NCBI GenBank assembly: GCA_958295835.1 | Contig: OY282378.1 | Span: 2,815,694 to 2,879,693 of the forward strand | DNA length: 64,000 nucleotides | Source: an uncultured Gammaproteobacteria bacterium | GTDB taxonomy: Bacteria > Pseudomonadota > Gammaproteobacteria > HK1 | Direction: 5' to 3' | Shown here: positions 50,531-59,121 of the stretch, piece after piece | How the letters are laid out: each line of letters opens with the position of its first letter | How positions within the stretch are numbered: the stretch's first letter is position 1 | Position numbers and translations under genes: made by a program | Notes under the pieces: generated by a model | Database searches by the model: none | Told to the model about the DNA's origin: nothing | What the model saw: only the letters and a program-made list of their open reading frames with translations

Positions 50531-52486
50531 ATGGCCGAAGCCCCATCCCGCGGGATCATGCTGTTCGGCACCGAGGAGCCGCCGGCGGAGACCCGGTTGC
50601 TGAAGGCAGGGCCGCTGTCGGCGGAGCTGGACGCCGGCAACCTGCGCTACATCCGCCATGACGGCCGCGAGGCGATCCGCGCGATTTCCTACGTGGTCCG
50701 CGATCGGTACTGGGGCACCTTCAATCCGGAGATTCGCGATCTCGCCGTCGAGGAGACCGGCGATCGCTTCACCGTCACCTACACGGCAACCTGCGGCGAC
50801 GGGCAGCAACGCTTCGTCTATCGCGCGCGCATCACCGGCAGTGCGGACGGCACCCTGCGCTTCGAGGGGATCGGGACCCCCGAGACGGACTTCCTCACGA
50901 ACCGGACGGGCTTCGTGGTCCTGCACGGGGTGGAGGGGATCAGCGGACGCGCGGTGGAGGTGTCCGAGGTGGGCGGGGAAGTCGTGGAGACCCGCTTTCC
51001 CGAAGTCATCGATCCGGTGCAGCCGATCATGAACATCCGCGCGTTGACCCACGATGTCGCGCCGGGCCTCGAGGTGACCTGCACGATGCTGGGCGACACC
51101 TTCGAGATGGAAGACCAGCGCAACTGGACCGATGCGTCCTACAAGACCTACGTGCGGCCGCTGGGGCTCCCGCACCCCTTCACCCTGGAGGCCGGCAAGA
51201 CCATCGAACAGGCGGTCGAGCTGCGTTTCGAGGGGACGCCGCCGCCGCGGACGGGCGGAGCCGGAACGCCGGAGATCACCGTCGCCGTGGGGGCGGAGGC
51301 GGGGCGCGTCCCTCGCATCGGCATGGGCCTGGAATGGCAGTCGGCCGATGCCGCGACGGCCCGCGCCGGGCAGCTCGCCGGCCTTCATCCGGCGTTCCTG
51401 AGCGGCTACTTCGATGCACGCCATGCCGGCGCGGAGGCGATGGAGGGCTTCCGCACCGCCGCGGACGCGCTGGGCTGCGAGCTGGCCCTGGAGGCGGTGC
51501 TGCCCGATCTCGACGACCCGGGCGCGGCGCTGCGGTCCATCGCCGATCTGGCGAACGCGGCCGGCGCCCGCTTCGCCTCGGTCGCGGTGAGTCCGGCCGA
51601 GGATCTCGGCTTCGTCATCCCGGGGACGGTCTTCGGCGACATGTCCGCCTACCACGCGCTCTATGCGGCGGCGCGTGAAGCCTTCCCGGACAGCGCCATC
51701 GGTGGCGGCAACTTCATGTACTTCACGGAGCTGAACCGCAAGCCGCCGCCGTTCGAGGGGCTGGACTTCGTCATCCACTCGACCTGCGCCATCGTGCACG
51801 CGGCCGACGATCGCTCGGTCACGGAGACGGTGGAGACCCTGCCCTACGTCATCCGTTCCGGCCGGTCCATGTTCGGCGGCAAGCCCTATCGGCTGGGTCC
51901 GGTGGGGATCGGGACCCGCACCAGCCCCTTCGGCGGCGGACCGGCCCCGAATCCGCACGGCGGCCGGGTGGCCATGTGCCGCAACGACCCGCGCCAGCGC
52001 GGCCTGCTCGGCGCCGCCTGGCACCTGGGGGTGGCCGCGAGGGCGGCCGAAGGGGGCGTGGATTCACTGATCCTGGGTGCGCCGATCGGCGACTTCGGAT
52101 TGCTCCATCATCCCGGCGACGCACCGCAGCCCTGGTTCGACGACCACGGCGGGCGGTTCCCCGTCTGGCACGTGATGCGGGGGATGTACGACGCCTCGGG
52201 CCGGGCGCGGCGCGCGACCGAGGTCTCGGCCCCGCGCGAAGTGCAGGCCCTGGCATTCGAGACCGGGGCGGGCCTGGAGCTGTGGCTGGCGAACCTCATG
52301 GGCGAGGAGCGGCGGGTCCGCCTGGAAGGGCTCGGCGGCGGAACGATGCGCGTGGCGATGCTGGACGAAGGGAGCTTTGTCGCGGGCGCCGGAGACCCGG
52401 ATGCGCTGGACGGTGCGGAACGGCCCGCGAACGGCGATCGGATCGACCTTCGGCCGTATGCGGTCGCACGTTGCAGGGTAGGGTAG
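50531..52486 (+). CDS. D-apionate lactonase-like protein
   Basis: 651 residues. N-terminal beta-rich part (LRYIRHDGREAIRAISYVVR, WGTFNPEI) and a glycosidase-like TIM barrel (GMGLEWQSADAATARAGQLA, FPDSAIGGGNFMYFTELNRK, HSTCAIVHAADDRSVTETVE, GVDSLILGAPIGDFGLLHHP). The layout is like ApnL, the lactonase that opens D-apionolactone, but this rests on recall of the family pattern. Neighbours (aldolase, hydroxyacid dehydrogenase and, across the island, a sugar importer) fit a catabolic cluster for a sugar acid. AAGGAGACG before the ATG is a good ribosome site. Confidence 0.5.
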   Translation: MAEAPSRGIMLFGTEEPPAETRLLKAGPLSAELDAGNLRYIRHDGREAIRAISYVVRDRYWGTFNPEIRDLAVEETGDRFTVTYTATCGDGQQRFVYRARITGSADGTLRFEGIGTPETDFLTNRTGFVVLHGVEGISGRAVEVSEVGGEVVETRFPEVIDPVQPIMNIRALTHDVAPGLEVTCTMLGDTFEMEDQRNWTDASYKTYVRPLGLPHPFTLEAGKTIEQAVELRFEGTPPPRTGGAGTPEITVAVGAEAGRVPRIGMGLEWQSADAATARAGQLAGLHPAFLSGYFDARHAGAEAMEGFRTAADALGCELALEAVLPDLDDPGAALRSIADLANAAGARFASVAVSPAEDLGFVIPGTVFGDMSAYHALYAAAREAFPDSAIGGGNFMYFTELNRKPPPFEGLDFVIHSTCAIVHAADDRSVTETVETLPYVIRSGRSMFGGKPYRLGPVGIGTRTSPFGGGPAPNPHGGRVAMCRNDPRQRGLLGAAWHLGVAARAAEGGVDSLILGAPIGDFGLLHHPGDAPQPWFDDHGGRFPVWHVMRGMYDASGRARRATEVSAPREVQALAFETGAGLELWLANLMGEERRVRLEGLGGGTMRVAMLDEGSFVAGAGDPDALDGAERPANGDRIDLRPYAVARCRVG

Positions 52487-52534
52487 CCCGCGGCGGGTCG
52501 CGTCTCGGCCCTGCGCGGTCGCGCCTTGCAGGAC
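52451..52534 (+). repeat. Degenerate duplicate of a gene 3' end
   Basis: The last 30 bp of the lactonase-like gene (CGGCCGTATGCGGTCGCACG) resemble 52506-52534 (CGGCCCTGCGCGGTCGCGCC), 55 bp downstream. Similar to the arrangement after the NCS2 genes. Confidence 0.35.
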
Positions 52535-52573
52535 GGAATGAACGTTGGCGAACGGAATCACCGGAGAGCGACG

Positions 52574-53353
52574 ATGAGCGAATCACCCCTGAAGCACATG
52601 GCCTCCCATCGGAGGTTGAAGGCCGGGCACTTCATCTTCGAGTTCGATACCCCCGGGATCGGCTACATCCTCAAGCACGCGGGTTGCGAATTCACCATCC
52701 TCGACACCGAGCACAGCGGCTTCGGCATCGAGACCGTGAAGCGGGTCATGGCCTACATGCGCGCCGCCGAGCTGCCGACCATCGTGCGTTCGCCCTCCAG
52801 GGACTACAAGGACGTCGCACGCACCCTCGATGCAGGCGCCGACGGCGTCATGCTGCCGATGGTGAGCACCGCCGATGAGGCGAAGTCCATCATCCACTCC
52901 ATGAAATACGTTCCGGCCGGCGGGCGCGGCGTGATCCTGCGCTCGGCGGTGGACCGCTACACGGCCGGGCCGACCATGGAGAAGCTGGCCGCACAGAACC
53001 GCCGCACCATGCTCGTGGTGCAGATCGAGACCGCCGAGGGGGTCGAGAACGCGCACGCCATCGGCGCGCTGGAAGAAGTGGACTGCCTGTGGGTCGGCCA
53101 CTTCGACCTGAGCTGCTCGCTCGGCATCCCCGGCGAGTTCGAGCATCCGAAGTTCCTCGAAGCCATCGACGCGGTGGTCGAGGCCGGGCGCGCGACCGGC
53201 ACCTCCCTCGGGCGCCTGGTGCCCGACGCCGATACCGGCATCGCGCTGTACAAGCAGGGCTTCGACTTCATCGCCTGGTCGGCCGACGCCTGGGCGCTGG
53301 GCGACGCGGTGGCGGCGGGCCTGTCCGCCATCCGCGACGGCTGCGAGGAGTAG
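52574..53353 (+). CDS. HpcH/HpaI-family aldolase
   Basis: 259 residues; class II, metal-dependent pyruvate aldolase type. HFIFEFDTPGIGYILKHAGC, FTILDTEHSGFGIETVKRVM (catalytic His), GADGVMLPMVSTADEAKSII, VVQIETAEGVENAHAIGALE (metal-binding Glu) and DCLWVGHFDLSCSLGIPGEF (metal-binding Asp) match the family. Likely cleaves a 2-keto-acid aldol from a sugar acid. ATG at 52574 starts MSESPLKHMA. The next gene, a dehydrogenase, follows in the same direction. Confidence 0.88.
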   Translation: MSESPLKHMASHRRLKAGHFIFEFDTPGIGYILKHAGCEFTILDTEHSGFGIETVKRVMAYMRAAELPTIVRSPSRDYKDVARTLDAGADGVMLPMVSTADEAKSIIHSMKYVPAGGRGVILRSAVDRYTAGPTMEKLAAQNRRTMLVVQIETAEGVENAHAIGALEEVDCLWVGHFDLSCSLGIPGEFEHPKFLEAIDAVVEAGRATGTSLGRLVPDADTGIALYKQGFDFIAWSADAWALGDAVAAGLSAIRDGCEE

Positions 53354-53478
53354 CCCCTCATCCGTGAAATCCCCGGCAAGACGACGGAGACTCGTTCGCC
53401 GACCGACGTTCGGTTCCGGCGATGCCGGGCCGGGCTCCTGACCCGGCTCCGCCGGATCAAGACCTGGAGGGAGACACC

Positions 53479-54528
53479 ATGTCCGCGTTCCGAGTGGCGC
53501 TCAGCGCCGATTTCCGCAAGCCCGACGGCAGCCCGACCTTTCCCGAGTTCGATCTTTCGCCCCTTCAGGAGCATCCCGACGTCGATCTGTTCCACCTGGA
53601 GCCCGAGCCGGAGATCTCCGCCGCGCAGCTCGCCGGCATCGACGCCCTGATCCTCCTGACCCCGCGGGTGGGGGCCGGCAGCCTGGCCGCGGACGGGCGC
53701 CTGGCGGTGGTGGCGCGGTTCGGCGTCGGCTACGACAACGTGGACCTGGCCGCGTGCAGCGCCAACGACGTGGCGGTGGTGATCACGCCGGACGGCGTGC
53801 GGCGGCCGGTGGCGGTGTCGATCCTGACCCTCGTCCTCGCGCTCGCCGGCAGGCTCTTCACCAAGGACCGCCTCGCCCGCCGGGGGCCGGCGGGGTGGGC
53901 CGAAAAGACCGACCACAACGGTATCGGTCTGGTGGGGCTCACCCTGGGCTCGGTCGGCATGGGCAACATCGGGGCCGAGATGTTTCGCCTCGCGCGGCCC
54001 CTCGACATGCGCTTCATCGCTCACGACCCCTACGCCGATCCGGCTCTGGCGGCGGAGTTGGGGGTCACCCTGACGGATCTCGACAGCGTCTTCCGCGAAG
54101 CCGATTTCCTCTGCGTGAACTGCCCGCTCTCTCCCGACACCCACCACCTCGTCAACGCCGACCGTCTGGGGCTGATGAAGCCGACCGCCTTCCTCGTCAA
54201 CACCGCACGGGGGCCGATCGTCGATCAGGCGGCGCTGACCGAGGTGTTGCAGGAGGGCCGCATCGCCGGCGCGGGACTCGACGTGTTCGAGCAGGAGCCG
54301 CCGGACGCCGACGATCCCTTGCTGGCCCTCGACAACGTGATCCTCACCCCCCACGCGCTGTGCTGGACGGACCAGCTCTTTGCCGGCAGCGGTGCCGCCG
54401 ACGTGCGCGCGGTACTGGCGGTCATGGCCGGCCGCGTCCCCCGCGGGGTCGTCAACCGCGACGTCCTCGACCGCCCCGGTTGGCAAGCGCGGCTGGCCGG
54501 CTACGCGCGGAGGTTCGGGGACGGCTGA
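53479..54528 (+). CDS. D-isomer-specific 2-hydroxyacid dehydrogenase
   Basis: 349 residues. ARFGVGYDNVDLAACSANDV, LGSVGMGNIGAEMFRLARPL (NAD-binding GxGxxG variant GMGNIG), FLVNTARGPIVDQAALTEVL (substrate Arg), AGLDVFEQEP (Glu) and LTPHALCWTDQL (catalytic His). Would interconvert a 2-keto acid and D-2-hydroxy acid with NAD(P)H, for example a phosphoglycerate-like or tartronate-type intermediate. GGAGGGA lies before the ATG. Third gene in the catabolic group. Confidence 0.9.
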   Translation: MSAFRVALSADFRKPDGSPTFPEFDLSPLQEHPDVDLFHLEPEPEISAAQLAGIDALILLTPRVGAGSLAADGRLAVVARFGVGYDNVDLAACSANDVAVVITPDGVRRPVAVSILTLVLALAGRLFTKDRLARRGPAGWAEKTDHNGIGLVGLTLGSVGMGNIGAEMFRLARPLDMRFIAHDPYADPALAAELGVTLTDLDSVFREADFLCVNCPLSPDTHHLVNADRLGLMKPTAFLVNTARGPIVDQAALTEVLQEGRIAGAGLDVFEQEPPDADDPLLALDNVILTPHALCWTDQLFAGSGAADVRAVLAVMAGRVPRGVVNRDVLDRPGWQARLAGYARRFGDG

Positions 54529-54541
54529 GCGGAACGGCGTC

Positions 54542-54703
54542 CTACCTGAACCGATCGACGATCCGGGAAATCGCCTCTGCGACGTCGACCGCCGCCTCCT
54601 TGTCCAGTCCGCTCTGCCTGAGATCCCGTTTCAAGTGATCGAGAATCGCCATGGGATCTTTCGCTTCCGCGTGGCGCTCTTGTGGTGTCCATCGTCGCGG
54701 CAT
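54542..54703 (-). CDS. Small protein coupled to the DNA methyltransferase
   Basis: 53 residues: MPRRWTPQERHAEAKDPMAI then LDHLKRDLRQSGLDKEAAVD and an amphipathic end AEAISRIVDRFR. The ATG overlaps the methyltransferase stop (TGATG), so it should be co-translated. No family recognised. Short helical partner; may be a regulator or a subunit. Confidence 0.5.
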   Translation of the reverse strand: MPRRWTPQERHAEAKDPMAILDHLKRDLRQSGLDKEAAVDVAEAISRIVDRFR

Positions 54704-55788
54704 CACGTTCGCAACGGCAACTGATCACTTGCGAATTGGCCGGCGGATCGCTGTTTCGCCAGCGACGAGAAGTAGGGGTCGGGTTCGGCGGCAAAGGCAT
54801 TCCGGCCCATCTCGACGGCAGCGACCGACGCGGTGCACAAACCACCGAACGGCTCCCAGATCGTGTCGCCTTCGTTCGAGGCGGCCTTGACGATGCGGCG
54901 CATGAACTCCAGCGGCTTTTGATTCAGATGAGCGGTTGCATTCCTCCCGGGGTTGTGCACCCGCGGAGCGACTCGGCGGCCGTTCCCCCGGTAGCGTTCC
55001 GTGCCGTTGAGCGGTGGGTGCGACCAGACGTTCGTCAGTCCGTGCTCGTGACGCCAAGGGTGCCGGAGGCGTGCCCATTCGGTCGTAGTCACGGGTTGTC
55101 GGCCGTCAATCGAGTAATAGGGACGCCCCGCGGGGTCACCGTGTTCGTTTGCACAGGCGACGAGCCGGCCCATCATCTCCGCTGGCGGAAAGTACCAGAG
55201 CCAGTCTTGAGTGAGGTACTTGCGGGTGGCGGCATTCTTCACCCCGCACGCTTCATTGGCGCGATACAGCGGCATCCCGGTCCGCTGCCATTCCGCTCGG
55301 AGCCACCGGCAGGCGGACATCACGCCGTCCGGAGCCGTGAACGCAAGCCGTCGCCGGTAGAAGGCGCAGACCTCGGTCACTGTCGGCAACCGGCGGATCG
55401 TGTCCCCGTTCACGTTGCCGGCGATGTGGCCAATCCCCTTGTCCCACAGAATCGTCTGGACGTACTCCCAGCCTTCCCGTGCCAGAAGGGGATGCACGGT
55501 CGCCCAGCCGATCTCGGTATTCCAGAACCACAACGTAGTGGCCGGATGCGCGTACTTCGACCATGCGGCGACATGTTCGGCGTACCACTCTTGCAACCCA
55601 TCGGGGGTCCGAGGGTCGCCCGGGAACCCGCCGACACCATAAGCGCCGTCGGACACGATCAGATCGGGGGGATCCCAGTCGCCATAGACCTCCTGGGCCG
55701 GTCCCGGATACAACATGCTACGCCCTCTCAACAAGGCAAGGAGCTCTCCGTCAGTCAACGGCGGACCGTATCGCGAGACGCGGGACAT
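54703..55788 (-). CDS. Orphan DNA methyltransferase (N4/N6, beta class)
   Basis: 361 residues. Motif IV is PDLIVSDGAYGVGGFPGDPR (a DPPY-type catalytic loop with SDGAYG), and motif I with the AdoMet site near the C-terminus is DTIWEPFGGLCTASVAAVEM, preceded by HLNQKPLEFMRRIVKAA. This order (IV before I) is the beta class. No cognate endonuclease is visible next to it. Start at 55788 (MSRVSRYGPPLTDG) chosen over 55845, whose N-terminal extension is unconserved. Confidence 0.8.
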   Translation of the reverse strand: MSRVSRYGPPLTDGELLALLRGRSMLYPGPAQEVYGDWDPPDLIVSDGAYGVGGFPGDPRTPDGLQEWYAEHVAAWSKYAHPATTLWFWNTEIGWATVHPLLAREGWEYVQTILWDKGIGHIAGNVNGDTIRRLPTVTEVCAFYRRRLAFTAPDGVMSACRWLRAEWQRTGMPLYRANEACGVKNAATRKYLTQDWLWYFPPAEMMGRLVACANEHGDPAGRPYYSIDGRQPVTTTEWARLRHPWRHEHGLTNVWSHPPLNGTERYRGNGRRVAPRVHNPGRNATAHLNQKPLEFMRRIVKAASNEGDTIWEPFGGLCTASVAAVEMGRNAFAAEPDPYFSSLAKQRSAGQFASDQLPLRT

Positions 55789-56256
55789 TCTCGCATACCC
55801 CCGGCGGGGCGGTGTATCTCCACGGGCTCCATATCGGTATTTCACGGCGAAGACGTGGTCCCGTCAGACTCCGGTAGCGGTCAGTTTGAAGCTCGTCGCG
55901 GGCGTCCAGCCAAGTCACTACCGATCCTCCGCCTCCACGGCAGATCGGTCATCGCGCCCGGACACGAACGCCCGGATCGCGGCCAGATCTCTCTGGGCAT
56001 GCCTCAAGGATCGCTTCGATGTCCATGCCTTGCTTGCGGTAGAGATCGGGAAGCGCACTCCGCCGGCCGAACCGGTCGACAGGTCCGCTACCCTCGAACG
56101 GAGCCGAGCCAGCCGAGCGTGGCGGGATGCCGGTCGATAGCACACGTCGGGGGCTGGGCGAAACGTGTGACCAACACCACCGGACAAGCGATTGACAATC
56201 GGATGATACGAAGTAGGATTTTCCAACTTTCCAACCCCATCCGGAAGGTGAAATCC
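55789..56256. other. Stretch without an intact gene; possible frameshifted small gene
   Basis: On the minus strand between 56090 and 55918, LYRKQGMDIEAILEACP in one frame continues after a one-base shift as HAQRDLAAIRAFVSGRDDRS to a stop. This reads like one small domain with an indel, perhaps DUF433-like. The right end holds the promoter region of vapB3. Confidence 0.3.
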
Positions 56257-56505
56257 ATGCACTTGATCAAATTGCGCCCCAAGAACCAGATCACCCTCCC
56301 CGGGAAAGTGGTGGCCCTGGCCGGACTGAAGGAGGGCGATCTCCTCAACGTCAGCGCGGATGGAACCCGGATCGTCATCACGGCACAGGAGATCCGGGAG
56401 CGTGGCGCCGGCTACACGATGACCGACCTTCTTGGCGCGGCCTCCGGGGTCTACGACTCGGTGGAGGAGATCGATGCGGAGATTGCCGGCAGTCGCGCCG
56501 AATGA
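56257..56505 (+). CDS. vapB: VapB/AbrB-type antitoxin 3
   Basis: 82 residues. MHLIKLRPKNQITLPGKVVA then LAGLKEGDLLNVSADGTRIV is the AbrB swapped-hairpin fold. GGAAGG precedes the ATG. Overlaps the toxin gene as ATGA. Would neutralise the PIN protein and repress the operon. Confidence 0.8.
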   Translation: MHLIKLRPKNQITLPGKVVALAGLKEGDLLNVSADGTRIVITAQEIRERGAGYTMTDLLGAASGVYDSVEEIDAEIAGSRAE

Positions 56506-56954
56506 GCGCCGATTGGCCCACGCTCGGGCATCGCACCTATCTCGACGCCAACCTCTACATCTACGTGTTCGAGGGCATCGAAACGCATCGCGCAAGGATG
56601 GTCGAGCTGCTGGCGGCGATCGATCGGCAAGGCGTCGGCGTGATCGCGAGCGAACTGCTCTTCACCGAACTCCTGCCCCGCCCCATGAAGGAGGGTCGAC
56701 AAGATCTGGTCGAGCGTTATCTGGAACTGTTCGGTCGTACCCCGCGCATCCATCTGGTACCGGTCGACCGTCGGGTGATCCTGCGTTCCGTTCACCTGCG
56801 GGCGGATTTCGGGCTGCGATCGATGGACGCCCTGCATCTGGCGACCGCACTCGTCCACGACTGCGAGACCTTCGTCACCAACGACCGAGGCCTCGCCCGC
56901 GTGGATCGGCCCCGCGTGCTCGTCCTTCACGATCCGGAGGATCCGGCACGCTGA
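56502..56954 (+). CDS. vapC: VapC-type PIN-domain toxin 3
   Basis: 150 residues, PIN fold: YLDANLYIYVFEG (first Asp), ASELLFTELLPRPMKEG (Glu), LRSMDALHLATALVHDC (third Asp) and FVTNDRGLARV (fourth). All acidic catalytic positions are present. Starts inside the vapB3 stop (ATGA). Confidence 0.85.
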   Translation: MSADWPTLGHRTYLDANLYIYVFEGIETHRARMVELLAAIDRQGVGVIASELLFTELLPRPMKEGRQDLVERYLELFGRTPRIHLVPVDRRVILRSVHLRADFGLRSMDALHLATALVHDCETFVTNDRGLARVDRPRVLVLHDPEDPAR

Positions 56955-57106
56955 AGACCGAATGCATGGCGGGAACGCACCCGTTCCCAGAGCGCGCCCG
57001 CTCTCGGCACATCGCATCAATCCGAACGGCTTGACGATGCCGGCGCGAGCCTCGGCATCACGTCCGGCGCTGATAGAATCGTCCCGTCCCGGCGACGGAA
57101 TCCTCC

Positions 57107-58498
57107 ATGCGATACGTCAGCACCCGCGGTCGCGCCCCGGTCCTCGATTTCGAAGACGTGCTCCTCGCGGGGCTCGCCGCGGACGGCGGCCTCTACGTTC
57201 CCGAGCGGTGGCCGGAGTTCAGCCGGGACGAGCTGGCCTCGTTTCGCGGCCGTGACTACCCGGAGGTCGCGCACGCGGTCATCTCCCGCTTCACCGGCGA
57301 CGCCATCGAAACGGCGAAGCTCCGCTCGATCGTCGACGCCGCGTACGCCGGGTTCGGGCACGCCGCGGTGGCCCCGCTCGCGCAGCTCGGGCCGAACCAC
57401 TGGCTGCTGGAGCTGTTCCACGGGCCGACCCTCGCGTTCAAGGACATCGCGCTGCAAGTGCTGGGCCGGCTCTACGACCACGTGCTGGAGCGGCACGACG
57501 CGCACGTCACCATCGTCGGCGCCACCTCGGGAGACACCGGCTCCGCCGCCATCGAAGCCGTCAAGGGGCGCGAGCGGGTCTCGATCTTCATCCTCCATCC
57601 GGCGGGGCGCGTCTCGGAGGTCCAGCGTCGGCAGATGACCACGGTCGGCGCCGGCAACGTCCACAACATCGCGATCGAGGGGACCTTCGACGACTGCCAG
57701 GCGATGCTCAAGGCGATGTTCAACGACCCTGGATTCCGCGACGAGCTCCGGCTCTCGGGGGTGAACTCGATCAACTGGGCGCGCATCGTCCCCCAAGTCG
57801 TCTACTACGTCACCGCCGCCGCCGCCCTGGGCGGCCCCGACGTGCCCGTCTCGTTCTCGGTGCCTTCGGGAAATTTCGGCGACGTGTTCGCCGGCTTCGT
57901 GGCGCAGCGGATGGGGCTGCCGGTCGAGCGGCTGGTGGTGGCGAGCAACGAGAACGACATCCTCACCCGAGCGCTGACCACCGGAGACCACCGGCTCACC
58001 GAGGTGACGCCGACGTTGTCGCCGTCGATGGACATCCAGGTCTCCAGCAACTTCGAGCGGCTGCTGTTCGAGATGCACGATCGGGACGCGGAGTACACCG
58101 CCGGACTGATGCGCCAGCTCGCCGAGCATCGCGCCTTCCGGATCGGGGACGATGCCGCGGCCACCGTCCGGTCGCTGTTCCACGCCGGCCGTTGCAGCGA
58201 ATCGGAGACGCTGGAGACGATCGCCGCGGTGCATCGCGACACCGGCATGGTCATCGACCCGCATACCGCGGTCGGCGTGGCGGTCGCGGGGCGGCTGCGG
58301 GGGCCTCGGGGGATCCCGATGGTCACCCTCGCCACCGCCCACCCCGCGAAGTTCCCCGATGCGGTGGAGCGCGCGATCGGGATCCGTCCCGCCCTCCCCG
58401 ATCGCCTCGCCGGCCTGTACGAGCGCGAAGAACGCTGCACGATGCTGCCGAACGACCTGCCGGCGGTGATGGACCACATCCGCGAGCACGCCGCTTGA
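57107..58498 (+). CDS. thrC: Threonine synthase
   Basis: 463-residue PLP enzyme converting O-phosphohomoserine to threonine. MRYVSTRGRAPVLDFEDVLL and LAADGGLYVP are the family start; LELFHGPTLAFKDIALQVLG contains the PLP Lys; ATSGDTGSAAIEAVKG and VSVPSGNFGDVFAGF-like SVPSGNFGDVFAGFVAQRMG bind PLP phosphate; GVAVAGRLRGPRG and TLATAHPAKFPDAVERA end it. Housekeeping gene of the TS1 (long) class. No other thr genes nearby. Confidence 0.95.
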   Translation: MRYVSTRGRAPVLDFEDVLLAGLAADGGLYVPERWPEFSRDELASFRGRDYPEVAHAVISRFTGDAIETAKLRSIVDAAYAGFGHAAVAPLAQLGPNHWLLELFHGPTLAFKDIALQVLGRLYDHVLERHDAHVTIVGATSGDTGSAAIEAVKGRERVSIFILHPAGRVSEVQRRQMTTVGAGNVHNIAIEGTFDDCQAMLKAMFNDPGFRDELRLSGVNSINWARIVPQVVYYVTAAAALGGPDVPVSFSVPSGNFGDVFAGFVAQRMGLPVERLVVASNENDILTRALTTGDHRLTEVTPTLSPSMDIQVSSNFERLLFEMHDRDAEYTAGLMRQLAEHRAFRIGDDAAATVRSLFHAGRCSESETLETIAAVHRDTGMVIDPHTAVGVAVAGRLRGPRGIPMVTLATAHPAKFPDAVERAIGIRPALPDRLAGLYEREERCTMLPNDLPAVMDHIREHAA

Positions 58499-58569
58499 TA
58501 CCGCCGGCCACGGCCACCAGGACGCCGCGTGCTACGCTTACAGGCCGCACCGCCGGGAAGGAACACACC

Positions 58570-58809
58570 ATGAGCGCCGCCTTCGACACCTACGCCGCCG
58601 CGAAGCGCCTTCGCAAAGCCGGCTTCGACGAAGATTAGGCCGAAGCCGCGGTTACGATGGTCCGCGATGCGATCGGCTCGGAGCTCGCAACGAAGGCGGA
58701 TCTCGCGACCGCTATCGCGGAGCTCAAGGCCGATATGCTCAAGGTGGCGATCGGGATCGTAGTAGCGAACGCCGGCTTGACCTTCGCAATCGTCAAGATG
58801 CTCGCATAG
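58570..58809 (+). pseudogene. DUF1640-like small protein with in-frame stop
   Basis: MSAAFDTYAAAKRLRKAGFD then, past a TAG at 58636-58638, AEAAVTMVRDAIGSELATKA and a hydrophobic end MLKVAIGIVVANAGLTFAIV. Together they match the small DUF1640 (CCDC90-like) coiled-coil membrane protein. A single Gln/Glu to stop change would explain the break; the downstream part could restart at ATG 58653. Confidence 0.6.
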
Positions 58810-58865
58810 AGGGCGCTATCGGCTCGACACCGCACTCGAGGCCGGTATCGGCGAGATACCGGGCG

Positions 58866-59005
58866 CTGATCCCCCTTGCGGAACCCGCCCTCGTAGCGTT
58901 CGCCGTCCGGGAACGTCGCTACGCCTTGCCCGTGCGGCTGGCCGTCGCGACTCTCGCCCTCGCAGACCATCAGTGGGGAACCCGCGCCACCCGCGCATCG
59001 CGCCT
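58866..59005 (-). pseudogene. MORN-repeat relic
   Basis: GQPHGQGVATFPDGERYEGG and the next FRKGD is one MORN unit, preceded by a partial leader EHKARCAGGAGSPLMVCEGE. Related to the big MORN lipoprotein at 39749-40945. The 58810-59121 stretch contains nothing else. Confidence 0.5.
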
Positions 59006-59121
59006 TGTGTTCAACCCCGATGCCGGCAGCCACCAGGCGCCCGACTGCCGCGCTTCCGGCAACGCACGCATTGCTTCGACAGCGTTCCGTCCGGCTTGCG
59101 ATGCGGACCGGGATGCTCGGG

